Source of the DNA: Dehalococcoidia bacterium
Lineage (GTDB): Bacteria; Chloroflexota; Dehalococcoidia; GIF9; UBA5620
Direction: 5' to 3'
Length of the DNA stretch: 5,839 nucleotides
NCBI GenBank assembly: GCA_016783225.1
Contig: JADHWZ010000135.1
Location: forward strand, 1-5,839
Part shown: positions 1 to 5,667 of the stretch, one piece after another
Numbering within the stretch: position 1 is the stretch's first letter
How the letters are laid out: every line of letters starts with the position of its first letter
Made by a program: the position numbers and the translations under genes
The notes under the pieces: generated by a model
Told to the model about the DNA's origin: nothing
What the model saw: the letters and a program-made list of their open reading frames with translations, nothing else
Database searches by the model: none

Positions 1-235
1 CTGGATGTGTCTCCCTGCTGACAAGTTTATATGGCTTGGTTACCCTGATAGTTTCTTTTACGCCCTTCAGGGTAAGCAGCCGTGCATCTTCAACCACGCC
101 CTTGTTTCCAACAACACAAACGGCGGTCCGCTCAGCACCTGGGATCGGAATACCTCGGTAACCTGATTTCTCTATTTCGCGAATAACTTCTTGCACCTGC
201 GCTTCCGTAGCCTCATTCTTCATAACAACAAGCAT
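1..235 (-). CDS. aroF: 3-deoxy-7-phosphoheptulonate (DAHP) synthase, type I-beta, N-terminal part (cut by left edge)
   Basis: Only the first 78 codons are present; the rest lies beyond the left edge. DAHP synthase condenses phosphoenolpyruvate and erythrose 4-phosphate in the first step of the shikimate pathway, in the cytoplasm. The visible part, beginning MLVVMKNEATEAQVQEVI, is a small alpha/beta domain like the ferredoxin-like (ACT-like) N-terminal domain of Thermotoga maritima-type DAHP synthase. It ends in the diagnostic linker KPYKLVSRETHP (residues 67-78) that leads into the TIM barrel. In characterised relatives this domain mediates feedback inhibition by aromatic amino acids; which one acts here cannot be told. 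The ATG at 235-233 is preceded by AGGAGA (243-248) at good spacing; a second ATG at codon 5 has no separate site. It lies 32 nt after trpF with no terminator between, so it is probably co-transcribed. The catalytic barrel is not visible, so activity is inferred. Confidence 0.88.
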   Translation of the reverse strand, partial: MLVVMKNEATEAQVQEVIREIEKSGYRGIPIPGAERTAVCVVGNKGVVEDARLLTLKGVKETIRVTKPYKLVSRETHP

Positions 236-267
236 CCAGCTATCTCCTTTAACGACAAACGATCAGA

Positions 268-915
268 CTAGTGCGCTGACCTAACTGCGTCGACAAAAGC
301 CTTGATTTTCTCAACAGATTTCACCCCATTGACCTCAACCCCACTGGAGACATCGACTCCCCAAGGCTGAACTTCCTTGACCAGTTGGCCAACGTTGTCT
401 GGAGTCAGGCCCCCTGCGATAAACACCGGGAACCTCGGCGACACTTCCTTTGCCAACTGCCAATCAAAAACAAGTCCTGTCCCGCCATAAGCATCTCCGA
501 CCTGAGAATCAAGAAGACATACAACCCTCTGACTAAGCGATAGCTGGTATCCCGCAGATATCTCATCAACAATTTCTTCATATGTCTTGGCAGCTGAAAC
601 ATGGACAGTTTTGACAATAGGACGTTCAATCTGCTGGCAATAGTCCCACGTCTCGTCACCGCTAAGCTGCACCCAATCCAGATGGCAATAGTCCGCAGTA
701 CGGTTCACTTCACGAGCTACTGAATTGGCAAAAACACCGACCACATCCGGCCGATATGCTAACTCACGGACTACTTCAACCACCTCCAACGCTTTTTCGG
801 TAGATACCCGGCGTCGGCTGGGGGCAAAGACAAGGCCTATGAAATCAGCACCAGCTCTGGCTGCTGCCAAAGCGTGCTGTGCCTCGGATAGTCCACAAAT
901 CTTGACCCTGGTCAC
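268..915 (-). CDS. trpF: Phosphoribosylanthranilate isomerase
   Basis: A 215-residue protein of normal length for monofunctional TrpF, a (beta/alpha)8 barrel that converts N-(5-phosphoribosyl)anthranilate to CdRP by an Amadori rearrangement. The N-terminus carries the KICG motif with the catalytic general-base Cys7. The general-acid Asp is Asp136 in the strand VVCLLDS. The phosphate-binding loops are GGTG (144-147), AGGL (167-170) and GVDVSSGVE (186-194). The start codon is GTG (915-913), overlapping the trpC stop as GTGA, which suggests translational coupling. AAGGAG at 921-926 sits 5 nt upstream and supports this start. TrpF is separate from TrpC, unlike the fused TrpCF of enteric bacteria. 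All key residues seen are intact. Confidence 0.96.
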   Translation of the reverse strand: MTRVKICGLSEAQHALAAARAGADFIGLVFAPSRRRVSTEKALEVVEVVRELAYRPDVVGVFANSVAREVNRTADYCHLDWVQLSGDETWDYCQQIERPIVKTVHVSAAKTYEEIVDEISAGYQLSLSQRVVCLLDSQVGDAYGGTGLVFDWQLAKEVSPRFPVFIAGGLTPDNVGQLVKEVQPWGVDVSSGVEVNGVKSVEKIKAFVDAVRSAH

Positions 916-1688
916 GCTAGCTCCTTCATTTTAGCCGAAATATCACCGGCTGATAGTAGAGATTCACCAACCAGCGCGGCGTCAACACCCCACTGTTTCA
1001 GCTTTTCCATATCTCGGCGGCAGCTTATACCACTTTCGCTGACCACTATTCGGTCTTGTGGGATAAGCGGCCGCAGACGTTCAGTAGTAGCCAGGTCCAC
1101 GGTAAACGTGTTGAGGTCCCGGTTATTGATGCCAATGATCCTGGCTTCGCTCCCCAGAGCAATTTCAAGCTCAGCCTCATCATGCACTTCCACCAGACAG
1201 CTCATGCCCAATTGATGGCTCAGCGAGAGCAACTCATGCAGCTTCTCACGACTCAAGATAGCCACGATGAGCAACAAACTGTCTGCATTATAAGCTCTGG
1301 ATTCGTAGATATGATATTGGTCATGGAGGAAATCCTTTCTGAGCAGAGGCAACCTCTTGTTTCCCAGTGCATTCTTTACTGCTCTCAGGTGATCAAGGCT
1401 ACCGTGAAAGTGTTTGGCCTCGGTTAATACTGATATGGCCGAAGCCCCACTATCGGCATAGGTTCGGGCTATCTCTATTGGGTCGAAATCAGGACGAATA
1501 ATACCCTTCGATGGTGAAGCTTTCTTAACCTCGGCAATGAGCTGTACACGACCACCACGTAGAGCCGAAGCAAAGTCAACAGGCGGGAGCTGCTCAAGCG
1601 CCATCCTACGCATCTCATCTAAAGGAAAGATACGTTTTCTAGATTCAAGCTCCGGCCGATTGTCTGATACTATCCGATGTAAGATCAT
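912..1688 (-). CDS. trpC: Indole-3-glycerol phosphate synthase
   Basis: A 258-residue TIM-barrel enzyme of usual length that decarboxylates and cyclises CdRP to indole-3-glycerol phosphate. The family signature IAEVKKASPSKG spans residues 51-62, giving catalytic Glu53 and Lys55. The catalytic lysine of LRKDF is Lys118. Further active-site motifs are LVEVH (Glu167), GINNRDL (186-192), SESGIS (Glu218, Ser219) and the C-terminal phosphate-binding GES (241-243). The ATG at 1688-1686 is preceded by AAAGGA at 1695-1700, which overlaps the trpD TAA stop; the gap between the genes is 10 nt. Its stop codon overlaps the trpF GTG. It acts after TrpF in the pathway although its gene precedes trpF. It appears complete and functional. 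Confidence 0.97.
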   Translation of the reverse strand: MILHRIVSDNRPELESRKRIFPLDEMRRMALEQLPPVDFASALRGGRVQLIAEVKKASPSKGIIRPDFDPIEIARTYADSGASAISVLTEAKHFHGSLDHLRAVKNALGNKRLPLLRKDFLHDQYHIYESRAYNADSLLLIVAILSREKLHELLSLSHQLGMSCLVEVHDEAELEIALGSEARIIGINNRDLNTFTVDLATTERLRPLIPQDRIVVSESGISCRRDMEKLKQWGVDAALVGESLLSAGDISAKMKELA

Positions 1689-1698
1689 TCAACATCCT

Positions 1699-2712
1699 TT
1701 ATGTCAAGTTTTGGCTAAACTTGATAAGCTGGTCTAGTTTCGCTAAAGCCTGACCACTATCTATTGCCTTCCCAGCTAAATCTATTCCATGCCGAAGGTC
1801 TCGGGCCTCGTTTCCAACAACTAGGGCTGCAGCTGCATTCATCAGCACCACATCTCTCTGAGGACCTGGAGCACCCGCCAGGATTGTACGCAACAAGGCA
1901 GCATTTTCATCGACAGTGCCACCGCCTAGGCTATCCAGACTACCCCTGGGTAAACCGAAGTCCTCAGGACTAACATAATAACTGCTGACAGAATTATCCC
2001 TGAGCTCACAAACCTGGGTTCTACCAGTGAGTGTGATCTCATCCAACCCGTCCTCGCCATGAACCACCATGGCATGACGACAACCAAGACCTTGGAGTAC
2101 CAAGGCCAGCTTCTCCACCAATGACTCGTCGGCTACCCCTAGCACTTGAGCCTCGGCACCGGCGGGATTAGTAAGCGGGCCAATGATATTGAAAGCAGTG
2201 CGAATTCCAATTTCACGTCGGGGAGCCGCAGCATGCTTCATAGCCGGATGAAATGTCTGAGCAAACATAAAACCCATCCCCACCTCCTGTAGGCATTTCT
2301 GTACTTGCTTGGCAGTGAGATCGATTCGCACGCCCAGAGCCTCTAGTACATCAGCGCTGCCACACTGGCTGCTCATAGCACGGTTGCCATGTTTGGCTAT
2401 CCTGACTCCAGCCCCAGCAGCAACAAAAGCAGCAGTAGTAGAAATGTTAAAAGTGGATGCATTATCACCACCGGTTCCACAAGTATCCACTACTGGCTCG
2501 GCAACGGTCACATGCGTGGCTTTAGCCCTCATGGTCCTGGCTAAGCCAATGATTTCATCTACCGTTTCCCCTTTAAGTCTGAGCGCTGTAACAAAGGAAC
2601 CGAATTGGGCCGGAGTAACCTCACCATTCATAATCTCCGTCATAACCTGTGATGCCTGATCCACGGAAAGCGATTGTCCGCATGCCAACAAAGCGATAGC
2701 TTCCTTAATCAT
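1699..2712 (-). CDS. trpD: Anthranilate phosphoribosyltransferase
   Basis: A 337-residue protein of typical length that transfers the phosphoribosyl group from PRPP to anthranilate. A helical N-terminal domain (about residues 1-70) precedes the PRPP- and anthranilate-binding domain. Hallmarks are the PRPP loop DTCGTGGD (76-83), NIST (89-92), KHGNR (107-111), the anthranilate-contacting APRRE (163-167), NIIGPLTNP (175-183) and HGEDGLDE (218-225), which carries the Asp-Glu pair that binds Mg2+. The ATG overlaps the trpG stop as ATGA, and GGAGGA lies at 2718-2723, 5 nt upstream. It is a stand-alone TrpD, not fused to TrpG as in E. coli. All motifs expected for an active enzyme are present. Confidence 0.97.
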   Translation of the reverse strand: MIKEAIALLACGQSLSVDQASQVMTEIMNGEVTPAQFGSFVTALRLKGETVDEIIGLARTMRAKATHVTVAEPVVDTCGTGGDNASTFNISTTAAFVAAGAGVRIAKHGNRAMSSQCGSADVLEALGVRIDLTAKQVQKCLQEVGMGFMFAQTFHPAMKHAAAPRREIGIRTAFNIIGPLTNPAGAEAQVLGVADESLVEKLALVLQGLGCRHAMVVHGEDGLDEITLTGRTQVCELRDNSVSSYYVSPEDFGLPRGSLDSLGGGTVDENAALLRTILAGAPGPQRDVVLMNAAAALVVGNEARDLRHGIDLAGKAIDSGQALAKLDQLIKFSQNLT

Positions 2713-3284
2713 TGCTTTCCTCCCTCTCTTAAGAAGTTTCTTAATACGTCCTTCCCTACGTGAGTCATAAATGATTCGGGGTGAAACTGGACGCCTTCCA
2801 GCGGGTACTGGCAGTGTCGTAGCCCCATTATTGCGCCGTCAGCAGTCCATGCAGTTACCTGAAGGCAGTCTGGAAGACCCTCAGATAACACTGCCAATGA
2901 ATGATAACGGATAGCCGAAAAGGGATTAGGCAGCCCCGCAAACACTCCTTGGCCATCGTGGAATATTGAAGACGACTTGCCATGCATTATCTCCTTAGCT
3001 TGTCCAACAAAGCCTCCGTAGCTATAGCCGATACACTGGTGCCCCAGGCAAACGCCTAGTATCGGCAACCTATGACCAAAGTACCGGATGACTTCGTTGG
3101 ATATCCCCGCCCGTAGCGGTGTAGATGGCCCAGGCGAGATAACTATGCGCTGCGGCCCCATCTTATCAATCTCACCAAGGGTAACCTCGTCATTGCGTAC
3201 CACCAATACCTCCTCACCAAGTTCACTCAGGTACTGGAAGAGGTTATAGGTAAAACTGTCATAGTTATCAATCAGTAACAGCAT
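2709..3284 (-). CDS. trpG: Anthranilate synthase component II (glutamine amidotransferase subunit)
   Basis: A class I glutamine amidotransferase of 191 residues, the usual length of stand-alone TrpG. It hydrolyses glutamine and passes ammonia to TrpE. The N-terminus MLLLIDNYDSFTYN is canonical. The oxyanion-loop region is ISPGPSTP (49-56). The catalytic triad is Cys79 in GVCLGHQ plus His168 and Glu170 in QFHPES. The reading frame is open for 17 more codons upstream (to 3335), but those lie within trpE and match nothing in the family. The ATG at 3284-3282 with GGAGGA just upstream is therefore the chosen start. The gene overlaps the trpE 3' end by 17 nt, and its TGA overlaps the trpD ATG. The protein could also serve p-aminobenzoate synthase (as PabA), a dual role known in some bacteria but not testable here. 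Confidence 0.96.
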   Translation of the reverse strand: MLLLIDNYDSFTYNLFQYLSELGEEVLVVRNDEVTLGEIDKMGPQRIVISPGPSTPLRAGISNEVIRYFGHRLPILGVCLGHQCIGYSYGGFVGQAKEIMHGKSSSIFHDGQGVFAGLPNPFSAIRYHSLAVLSEGLPDCLQVTAWTADGAIMGLRHCQYPLEGVQFHPESFMTHVGKDVLRNFLREGGKQ

Positions 3285-4740
3285 GGCTCCTCCCAGGTAT
3301 CTGGTCTTGGCTCTCAGCTTGGTTGATGGCTTCAAGTAGCGCCCGGGCTTTGTTCATACTTTCCTGAAACTCGCGTCCAGGCACACTATCGTAAACAACT
3401 CCACATCCTGCCTGAACATAGGCAACACCTTTCGTCATCACTATAGTCCTTATAGCTATAGCCATATCCATGTTGCCTGAAAAGGAAAGGTAACCTACGG
3501 CTCCGGCATAGGGCCCCCTTTTCTCAGGTTCAAGCTCAGCAATTATCTCCATGGCTCGGATTTTCGGAGCGCCAGAAACAGTGCCCGCAGGAAAACAGGC
3601 CCGCAAGGCATCGAAGGTAGTCATATCACGCCGCAGCTTGCCCTGAACGTGGGTAACTAAGTGCATAACATGGGAATAACGCTCAACTTCCATCAGTTCA
3701 CTGACCTCCACTGTGCCCGGCTCACTCACGCGCCCGACGTCGTTGCGCCCCAAGTCCACCAGCATAATATGCTCAGCACGTTCCTTTTCGTCACTCAGGA
3801 GCTCCTGCTCCAGCATAGCATCCTGAGCCGGACTTTCCCCGCGGGGTCTGGTTCCAGCCAGGGGACGGGTCATCACAATACCATCCTCCGCCCTCACCAG
3901 AACTTCAGGAGAGGCTCCTACGATGTGGAAGTCTCCAAAATCAAAGAAGAACATGTACGGGGAAGGATTGATGGTACGCAAAGCTCTGTAGACTTCAAAA
4001 GGAGCAACTTCAGTAGGTTGCGCCAGGCGTTGAGACAGCACCACCTGAATAGCCTCGCCAGCAACGATATATTCCTTTATCTTGAGTACACTGGCTTCAA
4101 ACTCTTCTCTAGACAAATTTGAGGAAAGCTTTGAGTTATTCATGGGATGACTGGCAACCTTTGTACCCAGGCTAAGCTCAAGTGGTTCGCTCAGCTTCCT
4201 CACAAGGTTTTCGATCTTGTCCACTGCCTTTTGATAGGCTTCCTCTATGTCTCCACTGAGACGAGCATGGCTCAAAACCTTGATTTTATGAGTAACATGG
4301 TCAAAGACAAGCATAGTGTCTACAAACATAAATAGTGACTCCGGTAATCCCAGGGGGTCGCGGCCTGGAGATGGTAGCTTCTCGAAGCGAGTGACTGCAT
4401 CGTAGGCAAGGTAGCCCACCGCGCCGCCGTAGAACCTGGGAAGACCCTTAACCGCCACTACCCTAAGCTTGTTCAATTCCTCCGCAACGCGGGTGAGAGG
4501 ATCGGTCTTGTCCTCGCCTTTAGTGGTAAGCACCCGATACGGTTCGGTGCCTATAAAGCTATAGCGAGCCAATCGTTGACCGCCCTCTACACTTTCCAGA
4601 AGAAAGGAATACCCGCCTCGATTGACCTTCAAGAAAGCCGACACGGGCGTCTCCAGGTCGGCAACGATCTCACGGTAAATAGGTACTAGGTCGCCTTCCT
4701 TGCCATAGCCCTTAAGTTCTTCCAATGTCGGGTAATACAT
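3268..4740 (-). CDS. trpE: Anthranilate synthase component I
   Basis: A 490-residue chorismate-using enzyme of typical TrpE length that converts chorismate and ammonia (from TrpG) to anthranilate, the committed step of Trp synthesis. The N-terminal domain carries the LLES tryptophan-binding motif (47-50), and NPSPYM (258-263) forms the other side of that pocket, so feedback inhibition by Trp is expected. The chorismate-binding domain shows RPLAGTRPRG (292-301), DLGRNDVGRV (329-338), the YSHVMHLVTHV segment (355-365) and FPAGTVSGAPKIRAMEII (383-400). LLES and NPSPYM together favour TrpE over PabB. The frame stays open 15 codons upstream to 4785, but that ATG lies inside the leader terminator. 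The ATG at 4740-4738, with AAGGAG at 4745-4750 and a family-like N-terminus, is the real start. It is the first gene of the operon. Confidence 0.97.
   Translation of the reverse strand: MYYPTLEELKGYGKEGDLVPIYREIVADLETPVSAFLKVNRGGYSFLLESVEGGQRLARYSFIGTEPYRVLTTKGEDKTDPLTRVAEELNKLRVVAVKGLPRFYGGAVGYLAYDAVTRFEKLPSPGRDPLGLPESLFMFVDTMLVFDHVTHKIKVLSHARLSGDIEEAYQKAVDKIENLVRKLSEPLELSLGTKVASHPMNNSKLSSNLSREEFEASVLKIKEYIVAGEAIQVVLSQRLAQPTEVAPFEVYRALRTINPSPYMFFFDFGDFHIVGASPEVLVRAEDGIVMTRPLAGTRPRGESPAQDAMLEQELLSDEKERAEHIMLVDLGRNDVGRVSEPGTVEVSELMEVERYSHVMHLVTHVQGKLRRDMTTFDALRACFPAGTVSGAPKIRAMEIIAELEPEKRGPYAGAVGYLSFSGNMDMAIAIRTIVMTKGVAYVQAGCGVVYDSVPGREFQESMNKARALLEAINQAESQDQIPGRSHAVTD
3288..3293 (-). promoter_or_regulatory. 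Ribosome binding site of trpG, inside the end of trpE
   Basis: GGAGGA on the minus strand lies 3 nt before the trpG ATG (4 nt if only GGAGG is counted). It is strong in sequence but close to the start. It decides the internal start at 3284 against the longer frame from 3335. It lies in trpE coding sequence, so ribosomes finishing trpE run over it, consistent with coupled, balanced synthesis of the two subunits. Confidence 0.75.
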
Positions 4741-4744
4741 ATGT

Positions 4745-4750
4745 CTCCTT
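4745..4750 (-). promoter_or_regulatory. Ribosome binding site of trpE
   Basis: AAGGAG lies 4 nt before the ATG at 4740, in the segment transcribed only if the leader terminator is bypassed. It fixes the trpE start downstream of the T-box and against the longer open frame that would begin within the terminator hairpin. Confidence 0.8.
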
Positions 4751-4760
4751 CCAGTACTGC

Positions 4761-4800
4761 AAGAAAAGAGAATCCCCTCGCCCATAGGGGCGAGGGGATT
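4761..4800 (-). terminator. Intrinsic terminator of the trp T-box leader
   Basis: A perfect 13-bp hairpin (4771-4783 paired with 4788-4800) with a 4-nt loop is followed in the transcript by the U-rich run CUCUUUUCUU (4770-4761). The promoter-proximal arm (4788-4800) contains CCCU (4793-4796), which can instead pair with AGGG of the T-box motif (4817-4820) to form the antiterminator. Terminator and antiterminator are therefore mutually exclusive. It lies 20 nt before the trpE start. Confidence 0.93.
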
Positions 4801-4806
4801 AGCCTT

Positions 4807-4820
4807 CGCGGTACCACCCT
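4807..4820 (-). promoter_or_regulatory. Conserved T-box sequence (antiterminator 5' side)
   Basis: AGGGUGGUACCGCG on the minus strand is an exact match to the T-box consensus as I know it. UGGU (4813-4816) forms the bulge that pairs with the NCCA end of uncharged tRNA. The flanking AGGG (4817-4820) can pair with CCCU in the terminator arm (4793-4796). Confidence 0.95.
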
Positions 4821-4962
4821 ACTTAGTTGCCCGTCTGCCGGGACAACCATCTCACTCAGGTACGGCCTCAGTATTCTGAAGCGATACCCTGGGCTCTGCT
4901 AACGGTGCCCACTCCGTCAAAGCCTACTCGGACACTATCCTTTCGGTTTGCGGCTCCCGAAT

Positions 4963-4965
4963 CCA
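4963..4965 (-). promoter_or_regulatory. T-box specifier codon UGG (Trp)
   Basis: UGG directly follows GAA on the 3' side of the Stem I internal loop, opposite AGUA (5028-5031), and is followed by a purine (A). This is the standard specifier-loop architecture. It reads tRNA-Trp, in agreement with the downstream trp genes. Confidence 0.9.
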
Positions 4966-5071
4966 TTCAACCTCTGCGCTAACACCGGCTCACACCTCAC
5001 CCGGCTCTCTGAGCTTCGCTGGAGGCATACTAGTCTCGTTCACAGCCTTTTGTTCTATTCTATTACGAAAG

Positions 5072-5100
5072 ACTATACCGGATTGTGAGATTTTTGTCAA
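5072..5100 (-). promoter_or_regulatory. Sigma-70-type promoter of the trp operon
   Basis: A consensus -35 TTGACA (5095-5100) and a -10 TATAGT (5072-5077, five of six to TATAAT) are separated by exactly 17 nt. The predicted transcription start is about 5064-5066, some 17-20 nt before Stem I. No repressor operator is obvious across it, in keeping with control by the T-box rather than at initiation. Confidence 0.9.
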
Positions 5101-5118
5101 ACCGTTCGAGGGCTCCCT

Positions 5119-5141
5119 TGAAATCAGCAATCCGGATTTCA
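5119..5141. repeat. Short inverted repeat upstream of the trp promoter
   Basis: The 7-nt arms TGAAATC and GATTTCA are perfect complements separated by 9 nt. The element ends 19 nt upstream of the -35 hexamer. It could be a binding site or a weak hairpin, but a repeat of this size can occur by chance. Confidence 0.3.
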
Positions 5142-5159
5142 TGTCGCCCATAAGAGGCC

Positions 5160-5199
5160 CTGGGCGGTGCTGCGCTGACAGATAGGAGAAATCGCCCAG
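5160..5199. repeat. Short GC-rich inverted repeat in the intergenic region
   Basis: CTGGGCG (5160-5166) and CGCCCAG (5193-5199) are perfect 7-nt arms around a 26-nt spacer. No U-run follows on either strand, so it is not a standard terminator. Its function is unknown and chance is possible. Confidence 0.3.
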
Positions 5200-5289
5200 A
5201 AGACCGGAATGACAATAAGGTATAGAAAGAAGCTTCTACGTTTCAAAACTGTAGCTTGATGATCAGCCCTTGATTACCGGAAGGCAAAC

Positions 5290-5454
5290 ATGCAAATGCC
5301 TTCTACTGATATCGGCTTCGTCCGGCTAATGGAGCAAATCGCAGAAGGCACAGGCTATAGAGCCATAGAGCTTTGCTGGATGACCTGGCTGGTACAATCA
5401 GAGGCTGGCCTAAGCAGGATAGAGAAATATTCAGCGCTTCTGCCCAGAATTTGA
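5290..5454 (+). CDS. Possible small protein of 54 residues, unrecognised
   Basis: An ATG at 5290 opens 54 codons ending in TGA at 5452-5454. GGAAGG (5279-5284) lies 5 nt upstream, a good ribosome binding site, and the nearest in-frame stop upstream is at 5260-5262. The product begins MQMPSTDIGFVRLMEQIAE and contains the stretch ELCWMTWLVQSEAGL, which could be one amphipathic or partly hydrophobic helix. I see no signal peptide, metal-binding cysteine pattern or known domain. I find no convincing promoter for it. It may be a real small gene, a remnant of a longer gene, or a chance frame. Confidence 0.3.
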   Translation: MQMPSTDIGFVRLMEQIAEGTGYRAIELCWMTWLVQSEAGLSRIEKYSALLPRI

Positions 5455-5588
5455 TTAATCCCTTTTCCCCAAACCAATAGCCTCATCGCAGAAGCAAGAA
5501 TTGGTCATTTGTCAATTACGTGTAGGTTCTCAGGCGAAAAACGGCAAGACCGGTAGGTTTAGAGCTGATGTCTGTCCATCAGGCAAAG

Positions 5589-5617
5589 CTGAGCTTCTCC
5601 TCTGGCTGTGGTAAACT
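5589..5617 (+). promoter_or_regulatory. Candidate promoter for the MFS gene (weak)
   Basis: TGGTAAACT (5609-5617) resembles an extended -10 (TGn plus TAAACT, four of six). A poor -35, CTGAGC at 5589-5594, lies 17 nt upstream. Transcription would start near 5623, leaving a leader of about 45 nt. The match is weak and depends on the extended -10. Confidence 0.25.
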
Positions 5618-5667
5618 GTGGGGTATGAGAAGCTTGCGCGACTGTTCCAACTGGAGATAACGAGATA

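Larger units (their letters stand above)
4771..5066 (-). promoter_or_regulatory. Tryptophan T-box riboswitch (leader of the trp operon)
   Basis: The roughly 300-nt leader has the T-box elements in order. Stem I spans 5047-4952 (base GGCU/AGCC). It contains an AGUA loop-E strand (5028-5031) facing GAA and the UGG specifier (4963-4965), with the specifier loop closed by GCCUC/GAGGU. The AGAGAG motif (5005-5010) and a distal hairpin CCGG/CCGG with a 12-nt loop (4985-5004) follow. A Stem II-like hairpin is at 4892-4924 (GGCUUUG/CAGAGCC). Another hairpin at 4859-4888 sits at the usual Stem IIA/B position. Stem III is 4826-4847. The conserved T-box sequence is 4807-4820 and the terminator 4771-4800. 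Uncharged tRNA-Trp should pair its anticodon with UGG and its acceptor end with UGGU, stabilising the antiterminator and allowing trpE transcription when Trp is scarce. Confidence 0.95.
5101..5667. other. Divergent intergenic region without a recognisable gene
   Basis: These 567 nt lie between the trp promoter and the start of the plus-strand transporter gene. I translated the plus strand in several frames and found only short open stretches: 54 codons at 5290, about 52 codons without a good start ending near 5610, and about 44 codons ending just before 5668. None resembles a family I know. The minus strand I inspected only in part. Two short inverted repeats, given separately, are present. 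It may be regulatory spacer or decayed coding sequence. Confidence 0.5.

Noticed and set aside
3285..3335. 17-codon N-terminal extension of trpG
   Set aside because: It lies wholly within trpE coding sequence. Known TrpG proteins start at the MLLLIDNYDSF-type sequence, and GGAGGA precedes the internal ATG.
405..4335. Open frames of 60-150 codons on the strand opposite to, or out of frame with, the trp genes (for example 1056-1427, 2309-2659 and 3661-4122 on plus; 405-659 on minus)
   Set aside because: They overlap strongly supported enzyme genes, lack family resemblance, and their composition is what the complement or a shifted frame of those genes would give.
4741..4785. In-frame 15-codon extension of trpE starting at the ATG at 4785
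   Set aside because: This ATG lies in the loop region of the leader terminator, has no ribosome binding site, and the encoded residues match nothing in TrpE. The start at 4740 has AAGGAG.
4771..4800. Reading the 13-bp palindrome as a repressor operator
   Set aside because: It is directly followed by a U-rich run, lies about 270 nt downstream of the promoter, and sits at the exact place of a T-box terminator.
5338..5494. 10-nt direct repeat ATCGCAGAAG at 5338-5347 and 5485-5494
   Set aside because: Only two copies 147 nt apart, with no shared flanking sequence; compatible with chance.
5473..5516. Overlapping short inverted repeats (ACCAAT/ATTGGT and AATTG/CAATT)
   Set aside because: Arms of 5-6 nt in a fairly AT-rich stretch with no following U-run; too weak to call a site or a terminator.
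5501..5667. Short plus-strand frames ending near 5610 and just before 5668
   Set aside because: No convincing start codon with a ribosome binding site and no recognisable motif; kept only as part of the intergenic description.
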